In this document: piece after piece, positions 1 through 7,084 of the stretch | Layout of the letters: the number at the start of each line of letters is the position of its first letter | Position numbering within the stretch: position 1 is the first letter of the stretch | Assembly (NCBI GenBank): GCA_910586875.1 | Contig: CAJUJI010000117.1 | Span: 1 to 8,886 of the forward strand | Origin: an uncultured Anaerotruncus sp. | GTDB lineage: Bacteria > Bacillota > Clostridia > Oscillospirales > Ruminococcaceae | Reading direction: 5' to 3' | DNA length: 8,886 nucleotides | Made by a program: the position numbers and the translations under genes | Notes under the pieces: generated by a model | What the model saw: the letters and a program-made list of their open reading frames with translations, nothing else | What the model was told of the DNA's origin: nothing | Database searches by the model: none

Positions 1-27
1 TTCAAAAGGTTTGTGTTAGGATATAAC

Positions 28-48
28 TGTACTAATCAATCTAATACA
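28..48. promoter_or_regulatory. Candidate GntR/YtrA operator palindrome upstream of the ABC operon
   Basis: Two 7-nt half-sites, TGTACTA (28-34) and TAATACA (42-48), form an inverted repeat with one mismatch and a 7-nt spacer. The GTA...TAC ends fit the general half-site pattern known for GntR-family operators. The site lies about 40 nt before the start codon of a GntR regulator, where autoregulation would be expected. The same stretch shows a 9-bp direct periodicity (three copies of an nTAAT core at 32, 41 and 50). A possible -10 box, TATAAC, sits at 22-27, but its -35 would fall at or beyond the window edge, so no promoter is called. Assignment as an operator is inference. Confidence 0.42.
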
Positions 49-86
49 CATAATACGAACCATACAGCAAGAAATGAGGTGGAATT

Positions 87-464
87 ATGCTACAACTGGA
101 CCTGCAAAGCCGTCAGCCGATTTACGAGCAGTTAATCTATAATCTTTCCGAAATGGTTTCGCTGGGAATTTTTTCGGCGGAAGGACAGCTCCCATCGGTG
201 CGCACGCTTGCGCGGGACCTCGGGGTAAATCCCAATACGGTACAAAAAGCTTATCAAGAACTGGAGCGCCGCGGTATCATCTATTCAGTGGCAGGAAAAG
301 GCAGCTTTATTGCAGCCAACAACAACGCATTTGAGATACTCTGCCGCCAAAATCTGGAAAAGATACGCGATGCTGTAACCGAAGGCAAACGCACCGGCCT
401 GAGTCGTCCACAGGTTGATGAGGTAATCGACTCGGTTTATAAGGAGGACACACAACATGATTAA
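87..464 (+). CDS. GntR-family transcriptional regulator, YtrA-type
   Basis: DNA-binding repressor of 125 residues. The winged helix-turn-helix covers about residues 8-76: the opening PIYEQL helix, then LPSVRTLARDLGVNPNTVQ (35-53, the recognition helix-turn-helix) and the wing GKGSFIA (70-76). The remaining 45 or so residues are a short, probably helical tail rather than a large effector-binding domain. That short tail is the hallmark of the YtrA subfamily. The start is supported by GAGGTGG at 76-82. The stop codon overlaps the start of the ABC ATPase gene by 8 nt, so the two are probably translationally coupled. Known YtrA-type proteins repress their own ABC operon and are released under cell-envelope stress; that role here is inferred from family and context. 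The ligand is unknown. A palindrome at 28-48 is a plausible target. Confidence 0.93.
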   Translation: MLQLDLQSRQPIYEQLIYNLSEMVSLGIFSAEGQLPSVRTLARDLGVNPNTVQKAYQELERRGIIYSVAGKGSFIAANNNAFEILCRQNLEKIRDAVTEGKRTGLSRPQVDEVIDSVYKEDTQHD

Positions 465-1356
465 GGCAACTTCATTGGTTAAGTGCTTTGACGATTTTAC
501 GGCGCTCTCCGCACTAACCACCGAAATACAAAAAGGCTCTATTTACGGCCTGGTCGGTTCAAACGGTTCCGGCAAATCCACCTTTCTGCGGCTGGCCGCT
601 GGCGTTTATCAGCCGGACGGAGGCTCGATAGAATTTGACGGACAGCCGATTTATGAAAATATCGCAATTAAGAACCGCATCTTTTTTCTGGCCGATGACC
701 TCTATTTTCTCCCGCAAAGCAACATGAACGATATGGCGCGCTTTTATAAAGGTGTCTATTCAAACTTTTCGGAGGAACGGTACGCCAAATTGTGCACCAT
801 CTTTCCGCTTGACCCCAAAAAGAAGCTGCACACCTTCTCCAAGGGCATGAAGCGCCAGGCAGCGCTGTTGCTGGGGCTGGCCTGTCAGCCGGAGCTGTTG
901 CTGCTTGACGAGGCGTTTGACGGATTGGACCCTGTCATTCGCGGCGCGGTAAAAAAGCTGTTGGTGGATGACATCGCCGCACGCGATATGACCGTGCTGA
1001 TCACCAGCCACAATCTGCGCGAGCTGGAGGATTTATGTGATCATGTGGGGCTGCTGCATCAAGGGCACATCCTGTTTGAGCGGGAGATTGACGAGCTCAA
1101 GCTGGGCTTTTGTAAGGTGCACGCCGCCTTCCAGGGGGAGGTTGCAGAGGATATGCTGCTCGGGTTGGAGATTATGCAGCTAAATCGCAGCGGCAACCTA
1201 TATAATCTAATCGTGCGCGGCACCTCCGCCACCGCGGCAGACTATCTGCTCTCCCATGGAGCAATTTTTGCGGAAGGGGTTCCGCTGACCTTGGAGGAAG
1301 TATTTATTCATGAAATGGAGGCGGTCGGTTATGACTACAACAACATCATCTTCTAA
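457..1356 (+). CDS. ABC transporter ATP-binding protein (YtrB-like)
   Basis: Cytoplasmic ATPase subunit of an ABC transporter, 299 residues. Visible motifs in order: Walker A GSNGSGKS (34-41), signature FSKGM (127-131, the variant of LSGGQ usual in this subgroup), Walker B LLLLDE (147-152) with catalytic Glu152, D-loop FDGLD (154-158) and switch His185 in ITSH. The canonical Q-loop glutamine is not obvious; the corresponding stretch reads FFLADDLYFLP (76-86), with acidic residues instead. The last 90 or so residues form an accessory C-terminal domain typical of drug/peptide exporters of the BcrA/YtrB kind. AAGGAGGA at 441-448, 8 nt before the ATG, is a very strong ribosome binding site. The gene overlaps the regulator by 8 nt and the membrane protein by 26 nt, so all three form one operon. 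The transported substrate cannot be read from the sequence. Confidence 0.93.
   Translation: MIKATSLVKCFDDFTALSALTTEIQKGSIYGLVGSNGSGKSTFLRLAAGVYQPDGGSIEFDGQPIYENIAIKNRIFFLADDLYFLPQSNMNDMARFYKGVYSNFSEERYAKLCTIFPLDPKKKLHTFSKGMKRQAALLLGLACQPELLLLDEAFDGLDPVIRGAVKKLLVDDIAARDMTVLITSHNLRELEDLCDHVGLLHQGHILFEREIDELKLGFCKVHAAFQGEVAEDMLLGLEIMQLNRSGNLYNLIVRGTSATAADYLLSHGAIFAEGVPLTLEEVFIHEMEAVGYDYNNIIF
1317..1321 (+). promoter_or_regulatory. Ribosome binding site that sets the permease start
   Basis: GGAGG lies 9 nt before ATG 1331, inside the 3' end of the ATPase gene. An in-frame ATG at 1310 is also preceded by GGAGG (1293-1297), but with a longer 12-nt gap. The downstream start is therefore preferred; the upstream one would only add MKWRRSV. 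Confidence 0.6.
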
Positions 1357-3658
1357 GCCGAGCCGCTTTGTCGGTTTTTATAAAAGTACCTTCCGCCGCG
1401 GAATCGGTTACTTCTCACTGTTTAGCGCCCTAATTTTCGTCTTCTATCCGGCACAATTCGGAATGGAAATCTTCCGGATCAGTAACAAATTCTTGATCGA
1501 AAATCTTACAGAATATGTCCCGCAAATCTCGCATTATAACCTGTTTGGTGCAGCCCATAGCTTTACCACTGCTTCCACCTTTTTCCTACCGCTGATCATT
1601 CTGCTGATGCCAATGATCCTTTCACTGGTGCTCAACAGCTATATGCACAGCAAAAAGGCGGCGGACGTTTACCACGCGTTGCCAATCCGCCGTGAGACAC
1701 TTTTGTTGGTCAATCTAGCGGTTTCGATGACCTACGTCGCAATTCCACTGATTTGTTCCCAGGCAGCAATTGCATTGATGGGGATTGTGCGCTTCCATAC
1801 ATTGGATCTTTCCATTCTAAAATGGTTGATGCTGGACACATTGGTCTGGATGATCGGTGCCTTTGTGATCTATGTGATTACCACCTTTACCTCTATACTG
1901 GTGGGAACGGTATTTGATTCCTTCACCTTTTCCTGTGTTCTACTTTCTGCACCGGTTATCTTGCACGGGCTATTCTACCTTTTGTGCGAAATGTTCCTGT
2001 TTGGCTTCTCGGTCGACACCGACCGGCTGTTTAACCTTCTACTTCTTTCGCCGGTCAGTGCAGTGCTCACCTTCTTTGTTGTGCACGGTGTGAATGGCAT
2101 CAGTTTGAATGATGAATCTATGCGCTGGATTGCGCGCTGTGACAGCTCTATCTTGATTTGGACGGCCATCGGGGTTGCGATCTGCCTGTTGACCCTGCGG
2201 CTTTACCGCAACCGCCGCAGCGAAACTGCCGAATCCACCACCTCAAAGGGCTTCCTACAAATCGTTGTGAAGCTGGTTGCCACCTGGATTGTATCGGTCT
2301 GCTGCGGACTGATGTTCTATGGCATCCTAAACAGCGATTCCCGACTGATCTACTTTATCTGGGCAGCGATCGGCGGCCTGCTCGCCTACAATATCATTGA
2401 AGCGGTCCTCAACCGCGGCTTTAAGACCATTCTGCGCAGTTTGCCGTTTGGCATCGCGGTGGTTGCAGCGATCCTGCTTATCTCGGCGATCCCCATGACC
2501 GGCGGTTTCGGCTACGAGAAGCGCACGCCTGCGCTGGATCAAATCGCGTCGGTGGATATCAGCTATAGTGGTCGATATGAAAAGAACACTCTCAAAGTAA
2601 AGCGCGTTTATGATGATGGACAGGGACGCTCTCATACAGACAATGAGTATTATTCCGGGGTCACACTGACCAGCGCACAGGATCTGGAAGCTGTAGCAGC
2701 GTTCCATCAGATGTTGGTACAGCAAAACCTGCGTTCCCTGGATGAAAACGCCGTATGGTTTTATAACACCATCACCTATACGCTGAAGAACGGGCGCACC
2801 ATAACCCGCAGGTACGATTGCGCCAGCTCGGAAGCAATCGATCTGCTCGCACCGCTGGAGATTTCGCCGGATGTGCTGCAACAAACCCATCCTGCATTTT
2901 TCATGGATGGCAACCAGATTTCAAGTTGGGCACTTTATGACCCTTACGGCTATTCCTATCAGCAGCCGGTCCTCTCCCCTGCGCTTTCGCAAAAGCTGTT
3001 CGACGCGATGCAGGAGGATCTGCTTGCTGAAACGATAGACTCCTTGCTATATCCAACCCATCACCCTATCGCTGTTCTGTCGTTTGATTTCCTGCCTCCC
3101 ACCGAGCCAATCGAGCGTTATTCTTACAACGGCTATTTTTACGTCCTAGAGGGCAGCCGAACAGCGCAGGTGCTCAAAGAGCTGAACCTGTTAGATGGCC
3201 TGACTGTGGATTGGAGCAAATGTACCGGTGCGGTTATCTCCTCTTACCCCCTCTACCGGAGAAGCAGTGAAGGGGCGGTCTCCCAGGTCTTCAACTTTGC
3301 TTATACTCGCGACGAGGTCCCGTTTGAACAACGCAAACAGTCGATTTTGGAACAGCTGGAATATGCCAAGCGGCACGCTTCCTCTGAAGATCTCCAAGAG
3401 GAGTTCGGCGAAGTGACTACTATGAATACGGTCGCGACGGTGGACTCTGTATTCACCGAGAACCCCGCGGAAATCCGCCAGCTCGCTTCCGAGACGGTTG
3501 CCACCTATCACCGCACGGAGGAAAGGGCTTATGTGACCTTCTTCTTTGAGGGCAATGAAGAAGCGCTGCATGGAAACCTTTCTTATCTGACCTCCTGCCT
3601 CGTCCCGCGCGAGAAGCTGCCGGAAAATCTCAGTGAATTTTTGCAGCTGAATTACTAA
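1331..3658 (+). CDS. ABC-2-like permease with large C-terminal soluble domain
   Basis: Membrane partner of the preceding ATPase, 775 residues from ATG 1331. About ten hydrophobic segments are visible, near residues 27-40, 82-102, 123-150, 167-190, 197-224, 234-253, 273-290, 312-331, 337-358 and 371-389. Between segments 2 and 3, the loop HSKKAADVYHALPIRRETLL resembles the conserved 'xDxYHxLPxxR' loop of clostridial ABC permeases in GntR/YtrA-type operons. After residue 390 the chain is hydrophilic for about 385 residues with no further membrane segment. The even segment count, if right, places this domain on the same side as the N-terminus; one miscounted helix would put it outside. The C-terminal half may be the DUF6449 type found on such proteins, from memory only. 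The frame overlaps the ATPase by 26 nt, indicating coupled expression, and a terminator follows. Export or antibiotic defence is likely by analogy with ytr operons; the substrate is unknown. Confidence 0.85.
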   Translation: MTTTTSSSKPSRFVGFYKSTFRRGIGYFSLFSALIFVFYPAQFGMEIFRISNKFLIENLTEYVPQISHYNLFGAAHSFTTASTFFLPLIILLMPMILSLVLNSYMHSKKAADVYHALPIRRETLLLVNLAVSMTYVAIPLICSQAAIALMGIVRFHTLDLSILKWLMLDTLVWMIGAFVIYVITTFTSILVGTVFDSFTFSCVLLSAPVILHGLFYLLCEMFLFGFSVDTDRLFNLLLLSPVSAVLTFFVVHGVNGISLNDESMRWIARCDSSILIWTAIGVAICLLTLRLYRNRRSETAESTTSKGFLQIVVKLVATWIVSVCCGLMFYGILNSDSRLIYFIWAAIGGLLAYNIIEAVLNRGFKTILRSLPFGIAVVAAILLISAIPMTGGFGYEKRTPALDQIASVDISYSGRYEKNTLKVKRVYDDGQGRSHTDNEYYSGVTLTSAQDLEAVAAFHQMLVQQNLRSLDENAVWFYNTITYTLKNGRTITRRYDCASSEAIDLLAPLEISPDVLQQTHPAFFMDGNQISSWALYDPYGYSYQQPVLSPALSQKLFDAMQEDLLAETIDSLLYPTHHPIAVLSFDFLPPTEPIERYSYNGYFYVLEGSRTAQVLKELNLLDGLTVDWSKCTGAVISSYPLYRRSSEGAVSQVFNFAYTRDEVPFEQRKQSILEQLEYAKRHASSEDLQEEFGEVTTMNTVATVDSVFTENPAEIRQLASETVATYHRTEERAYVTFFFEGNEEALHGNLSYLTSCLVPREKLPENLSEFLQLNY

Positions 3659-3676
3659 CCGTTTCTATATCAATTT

Positions 3677-3717
3677 ACAGACAGCTTCCAGAAGGGAGCT
3701 GTCTGTTTTGTTGTTTA
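3677..3717 (+). terminator. Intrinsic terminator of the GntR-ABC operon
   Basis: A 13-bp stem (3677-3689 with 3694-3706, one G-U pair) closes a 4-nt AGAA loop and runs into TTTTGTTGTTT. It starts 18 nt after the permease stop codon and separates the operon from galT. Confidence 0.93.
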
Positions 3718-3723
3718 AAAAGA

Positions 3724-3752
3724 TTGACTGGTCAAGCGCCAAGTGGTATTCT
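3724..3752 (+). promoter_or_regulatory. Sigma-A-type promoter of galT
   Basis: TTGACT (3724-3729) and TATTCT (3747-3752) are separated by exactly 17 nt, and the -10 is preceded by TGG, giving an extended -10 (TGn). The predicted transcription start near 3759 leaves a leader of about 44 nt before ATG 3803. This also argues against the upstream in-frame GTG at 3743, which would lie in front of the transcript start. TTGAC-TG-GTCAA (3724-3735) forms a small inverted repeat over the -35 box and could be a repressor site; that is inference. Confidence 0.72.
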
Positions 3753-3802
3753 ATAAACGAAATACTTTTTTCAAGCCAAAGGCTACAAGGAGATGTATCA
3801 CA

Positions 3803-5296
3803 ATGATAGATAACGCCGTTTCCAAACTGGCGACCTATGCCTTGCGCACCGGCCTGATTGACGATTGCGAGTATATTTGGGCCATCAACACCATTTTAGA
3901 TGTCCTCAAGCTGGATAGTTACACCGATCCGCACCAGAGCTGGGGTGAGATTGAGCTGGCACCTGTGCTGGAGGAGCTGCTGGACAACGCCCGTGCCCGC
4001 GGCGTCCTGGGCGAAAACTCGGTGGTTTACCGCGATCTGTTTGACACCGAGCTCATGGGCCGCCTTACCCCCCGTCCCGCTCAGGTGATCGAACGGTTTC
4101 ACGCATTGTATGCCCAAAGCCCCCAGCTGGCTACCGATTGGTATTATCAGTTTAGCCAGGACACCAATTATATCCGACGGGACCGCATCGCAAGGGATAT
4201 GCAGTGGAAGGCACCCACCGAATACGGCGAGTTGGACATCACAATCAATCTATCCAAACCGGAAAAGGACCCTAAAGCGATCGCCGCAGCAAAAAATCTG
4301 CCTGCCTCCGCCTATCCGCGCTGTCAACTATGCGCCGAAAATGAGGGCTACGCCGGTCGAGTGAACCATCCTGCACGGCAAAACCATCGTGTTATTCCCA
4401 TCACCATCAACAACGCTCGATGGTTTTTGCAATATTCTCCTTATGTCTATTATAATGAGCACTGCATCTGCCTGAACAGTGAACATGCTCCGATGAAAAT
4501 TGACCGCGCCTGCTTTGGCAAGCTGCTTGATTTTGTACGCCAGTTCCCACACTATTTTGTCGGCTCCAATGCGGATCTGCCCATAGTAGGCGGCTCCATC
4601 CTGGCACACGATCACTTTCAGGGGGGACGTTACAGCTTTGCGATGGAAAAGGCCCCTGTAGAACTGCCGTTCACCTTCCCTGGCTTTGAGGATGTCACAT
4701 CCGGTATTGTGAAATGGCCGATGTCGGTCATCCGAATTTCCAGTGAGTCCCCTGAGCGGCTCATCGAACTGGCGGATAAAATTTTGACCGCCTGGCGGGG
4801 GTATACCGATGAGCAAGCGATGATCCTCGCGCAGACGGATGGTGAGCCGCACAATACCATCACTCCAATCGCCCGCCGCCGCGGAGTGTTGTACGAGCTG
4901 GATTTGGTTCTCCGCAACAATCTGACCACCCCTGAGCATCCGCTGGGGCTGTACCATCCTCACGCTGAACTACACCATATTAAAAAGGAAAACATCGGTC
5001 TGATTGAGGTGATGGGATTGGCGGTTCTGCCCGCCAGACTTAAAGAAGAACTAGCTGCCGTAGCAGACTGTTTGGCCTGCAAAGGCGACCTGCGCGCCAA
5101 CGAGCTGACCAGTAAACACGCGGACTGGGCACAAACTTTTGCGAAAAATAACCTGATTACACGGCAGAACGCTTTGGAGATTGTACAGCGGGAAACCGGA
5201 TTGGTTTTCGCCAAGGTGCTGGAGCACGCCGGCGTTTACAAGCGGGACCAGGCCGGTCGAGCTGCCTTCCTGCGGTTTTTGAACAGCGTGCGATAA
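3803..5296 (+). CDS. galT: UDP-glucose--hexose-1-phosphate uridylyltransferase, class II
   Basis: Leloir-pathway enzyme that exchanges UMP between UDP-glucose and galactose-1-phosphate, giving UDP-galactose and glucose-1-phosphate in the cytoplasm. The 497-residue length and sequence fit the Firmicutes-type class II GalT, which is much longer than the E. coli-type enzyme. The active site is GGSILAHDHFQGG: the H-x-H-x-Q triad is His269, His271 and Gln273, with His271 the expected uridylylated nucleophile. RCQLCAENEGY has a Cys174-x-x-Cys177 pair that could bind metal as in class I enzymes (inference). The downstream NPARQNHRVIPI-type region (here HPARQNHRVIPI) is also family-typical. The start at 3803 is preferred because AAGGAG (3787-3792) lies 10 nt upstream and the 20 extra codons from GTG 3743 would overlap the promoter. 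Unlike many galT genes it has no galK or galE next to it in this window, and terminators flank it on both sides, so it appears to be transcribed alone. Confidence 0.96.
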   Translation: MIDNAVSKLATYALRTGLIDDCEYIWAINTILDVLKLDSYTDPHQSWGEIELAPVLEELLDNARARGVLGENSVVYRDLFDTELMGRLTPRPAQVIERFHALYAQSPQLATDWYYQFSQDTNYIRRDRIARDMQWKAPTEYGELDITINLSKPEKDPKAIAAAKNLPASAYPRCQLCAENEGYAGRVNHPARQNHRVIPITINNARWFLQYSPYVYYNEHCICLNSEHAPMKIDRACFGKLLDFVRQFPHYFVGSNADLPIVGGSILAHDHFQGGRYSFAMEKAPVELPFTFPGFEDVTSGIVKWPMSVIRISSESPERLIELADKILTAWRGYTDEQAMILAQTDGEPHNTITPIARRRGVLYELDLVLRNNLTTPEHPLGLYHPHAELHHIKKENIGLIEVMGLAVLPARLKEELAAVADCLACKGDLRANELTSKHADWAQTFAKNNLITRQNALEIVQRETGLVFAKVLEHAGVYKRDQAGRAAFLRFLNSVR

Positions 5297-5316
5297 ATAC
5301 TATAAAATGCGCATAT

Positions 5317-5354
5317 AAAAGAGGCTTGCGAAAACCATCGCAATCCTCTTTTTT
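5317..5354. terminator. Bidirectional terminator between convergent galT and ptsI
   Basis: AAAAGAGG-C-TTGCG (5317-5330) pairs with 5339-5352 over 13 of 14 positions around an 8-nt loop. It is followed by a T-run (5349-5354) on the plus strand and by T's from the A-run on the minus strand. It lies 20 nt after the galT stop and 5 nt after the ptsI stop, so one hairpin can end both transcripts. Confidence 0.9.
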
Positions 5355-5359
5355 GGCAG

Positions 5360-6991
5360 TTATTGCTTTTTGCTCAAATCCAAACTGCAAATCAGCCTGC
5401 GCAGCGGCAGCACCGCGCTAGGGGCCACCGATAACTCATCCAGCCCCATTCGCAGAAAGGTCTCTGTCAGTGTTTGCTCGGCACCCAGCTCCCCACAAAT
5501 TCCAACCCAACAATTATGCCGGTGTCCCGCCTCCACCACATGGCGAATCATTCGCAGAACTGCGGGATGCTGTGGGTCATAAAAGCGGTCCAACCGTGGA
5601 TTTTGCCGGTCGATTGCCAGGGTATACTGGGTCAAATCGTTGGTCCCAATCGACAGAAAGTCGACCTGCGCAGCCAGTTCATCTGCAATTATCACAGCCG
5701 CAGGCGTTTCCACCATAATGCCGATTTCTAGCGCTCCTATGGCTATGCCCTGTTTGTGCAGCTCGGTTTTACATCCCTCTAAAATCGCCTTCGCTCTCTC
5801 AAGCTCCCAGACCGAAATAATCATCGGAAACATCACCGAAACATTTCCAAAGGCACTGGCGCGCAGGATTGCTCGAAGCTGCTGCCGGAAAATCTCCTCC
5901 CTGGTCAAACAAACTCGGATTGCCCGATACCCCAACGCAGGGTTATCCTCTTTATCCAGCCGAAAATAATCCGCCTGCTTATCTGCACCGATATCCAATG
6001 TGCGGATGATGACCTTTTTCCCTTCCATCGCCTTTATCACATGCTGGTAATATAAAAATTGTTGCTCCTCTGTGGGCCAGTCTTGAGCGTTTAGATAGAG
6101 GAATTCGCTGCGAAATAGCCCGATTCCCTGCGCGTCGCATTGCAATACCAGCTCCACATCCTGCGTATCCCCGATATTGGCATATACCTTGATCTCTCTG
6201 CCATCTAAGGTCCGATTCTGTTTGCCCCTTAGTGCCTGTAAAAAGGCCAGCTGCTCCAAATCCTTCTTACGCCGCTCCTGCATCTCGGACAATCGCTCTG
6301 GCGTGGGATCGATATAAACACAGTGATCATACCCATCCAAAACTGCCAGCTTGCCATCCCAGCTATCATCAAAGTCCACGCCAACCAACGCTGGAATGTT
6401 CATAGTCCGCGCCAGAATCGCGGTGTGACTGTTGCTGGAGCCATGCCGCGTGAGGAATCCCAGCACCCTGGAGCGGTCCAGTTGGATGGTTTGACTTGGG
6501 GTGAGGTCATCCGCCACTAAAATTGCAGGCTGCAACAGCAGAATTGTCTCCTGCTGCTGTCCGGTGAGAATCCCCACTACCCGACCAGAAACGTCCTTTA
6601 CATCGCTGGCTCTGGCCTGCATATATTCATCATCCATCGCGGCAAAGGTGGCAGAAAAGCGCTCGCCCACCATGCTGACGGCGAACTCGGCGGTACTGCT
6701 TTGGTTTTTGAGCATCTCTTTTATGGCATCTAAAAAGTCTTCATCCTCCAGCATCATCCGATGGATTTCAAAAATAGCAGCGTTCTCCTCCCCCATCTCC
6801 GCCAGCGCCTTTTCATAAAGCTCCAGCAACACCTGATTCGCCTTTTCGCAGGCAATTTCAAAGCGCTCCCACTCCTGCGCAGGGGTTCGGCTGGAATATT
6901 GCTCAATTTGCGGGATTGCCTTTTTTTTATAAATGTGTAAAGGACCAATGGCAATTCCTGCTAAAACCGATTTTCCAATTGCGACCTGCAA
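5360..6991 (-). CDS. ptsI: Phosphoenolpyruvate-protein phosphotransferase (PTS Enzyme I)
   Basis: First enzyme of the sugar PTS: it takes phosphate from PEP and passes it to HPr in the cytoplasm. From TTG 6991 the protein has 543 residues. The N-terminal part (1-220) holds the phosphohistidine motif GSSNSHTAILAR with His189, the same number as the active histidine of E. coli Enzyme I, which supports this start. The PEP-binding barrel shows LFRSEFLY (Arg294), IIRTLDIG (Arg330), MVETP (Glu428), the signature DFLSIGTNDLTQYTLAIDR (443-461) and ICGEL with catalytic Cys499. All key residues are present, so it should be active. The second position of the histidine signature is Ser where Gly/Ala is usual. 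The chain ends about 30 residues earlier than the roughly 575-residue proteobacterial enzyme. No ptsH (HPr) gene is next to it here. A terminator stands just upstream, leaving little space for its own promoter. Confidence 0.96.
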   Translation of the reverse strand: MQVAIGKSVLAGIAIGPLHIYKKKAIPQIEQYSSRTPAQEWERFEIACEKANQVLLELYEKALAEMGEENAAIFEIHRMMLEDEDFLDAIKEMLKNQSSTAEFAVSMVGERFSATFAAMDDEYMQARASDVKDVSGRVVGILTGQQQETILLLQPAILVADDLTPSQTIQLDRSRVLGFLTRHGSSNSHTAILARTMNIPALVGVDFDDSWDGKLAVLDGYDHCVYIDPTPERLSEMQERRKKDLEQLAFLQALRGKQNRTLDGREIKVYANIGDTQDVELVLQCDAQGIGLFRSEFLYLNAQDWPTEEQQFLYYQHVIKAMEGKKVIIRTLDIGADKQADYFRLDKEDNPALGYRAIRVCLTREEIFRQQLRAILRASAFGNVSVMFPMIISVWELERAKAILEGCKTELHKQGIAIGALEIGIMVETPAAVIIADELAAQVDFLSIGTNDLTQYTLAIDRQNPRLDRFYDPQHPAVLRMIRHVVEAGHRHNCWVGICGELGAEQTLTETFLRMGLDELSVAPSAVLPLRRLICSLDLSKKQ

Positions 6992-7000
6992 GCAACGCCA

Positions 7001-7006
7001 CCTCCT
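7001..7006 (-). promoter_or_regulatory. Ribosome binding site that sets a TTG start for ptsI
   Basis: On the minus strand AGGAGG (followed by TGG) lies 9 nt before TTG 6991. Two in-frame ATG codons at 7012 and 7009 sit upstream of this site and lack their own, and would translate the Shine-Dalgarno sequence itself into an atypical MMRRWRC prefix. TTG is therefore the likely initiator. Confidence 0.8.
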
Positions 7007-7030
7007 CATCATAGACAGCGGGTAGTTGAT

Positions 7031-7060
7031 GAAAAAGGGCGCTATAAAACGCCCTTTTTC
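7031..7060 (-). terminator. Terminator between the ACT/UPF0210 operon and ptsI
   Basis: A perfect 11-bp stem, GAAAAAGGGCG (7031-7041) with 7050-7060, encloses an 8-nt loop; on the minus strand the 3' arm ends in five T's. It begins 25 nt after the UPF0210 stop codon. The T's are part of the stem, and the symmetry would work on either strand, but only minus-strand genes flank it. Confidence 0.82.
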
Positions 7061-7084
7061 GATTGCAAAATTTTTCTGAAGCGA

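Noticed and set aside
2327..2890. Minus-strand open frame (187 codons) opposite the permease
   Set aside because: No motif or ribosome binding site, and the permease frame spans it without interruption.
3724..3746. Catabolite-repression (cre) site near the galT promoter
   Set aside because: TCAAGCGCCAAG has the central GCG but the flanks do not match the cre consensus.
3746..3771. GTATT/AATAC stem followed by a T-run before galT, as an attenuator
   Set aside because: Only 5 bp, A/T-rich, and its 5' arm lies before the predicted transcription start.
3743..3802. GTG start giving galT 20 extra residues
   Set aside because: It would overlap the -10 promoter element and lacks a ribosome binding site; ATG 3803 has AAGGAG at good spacing.
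4328..4963. Minus-strand open frame (211 codons) opposite galT
   Set aside because: It lies antisense to the conserved GalT active-site region, and its translation shows no family features.
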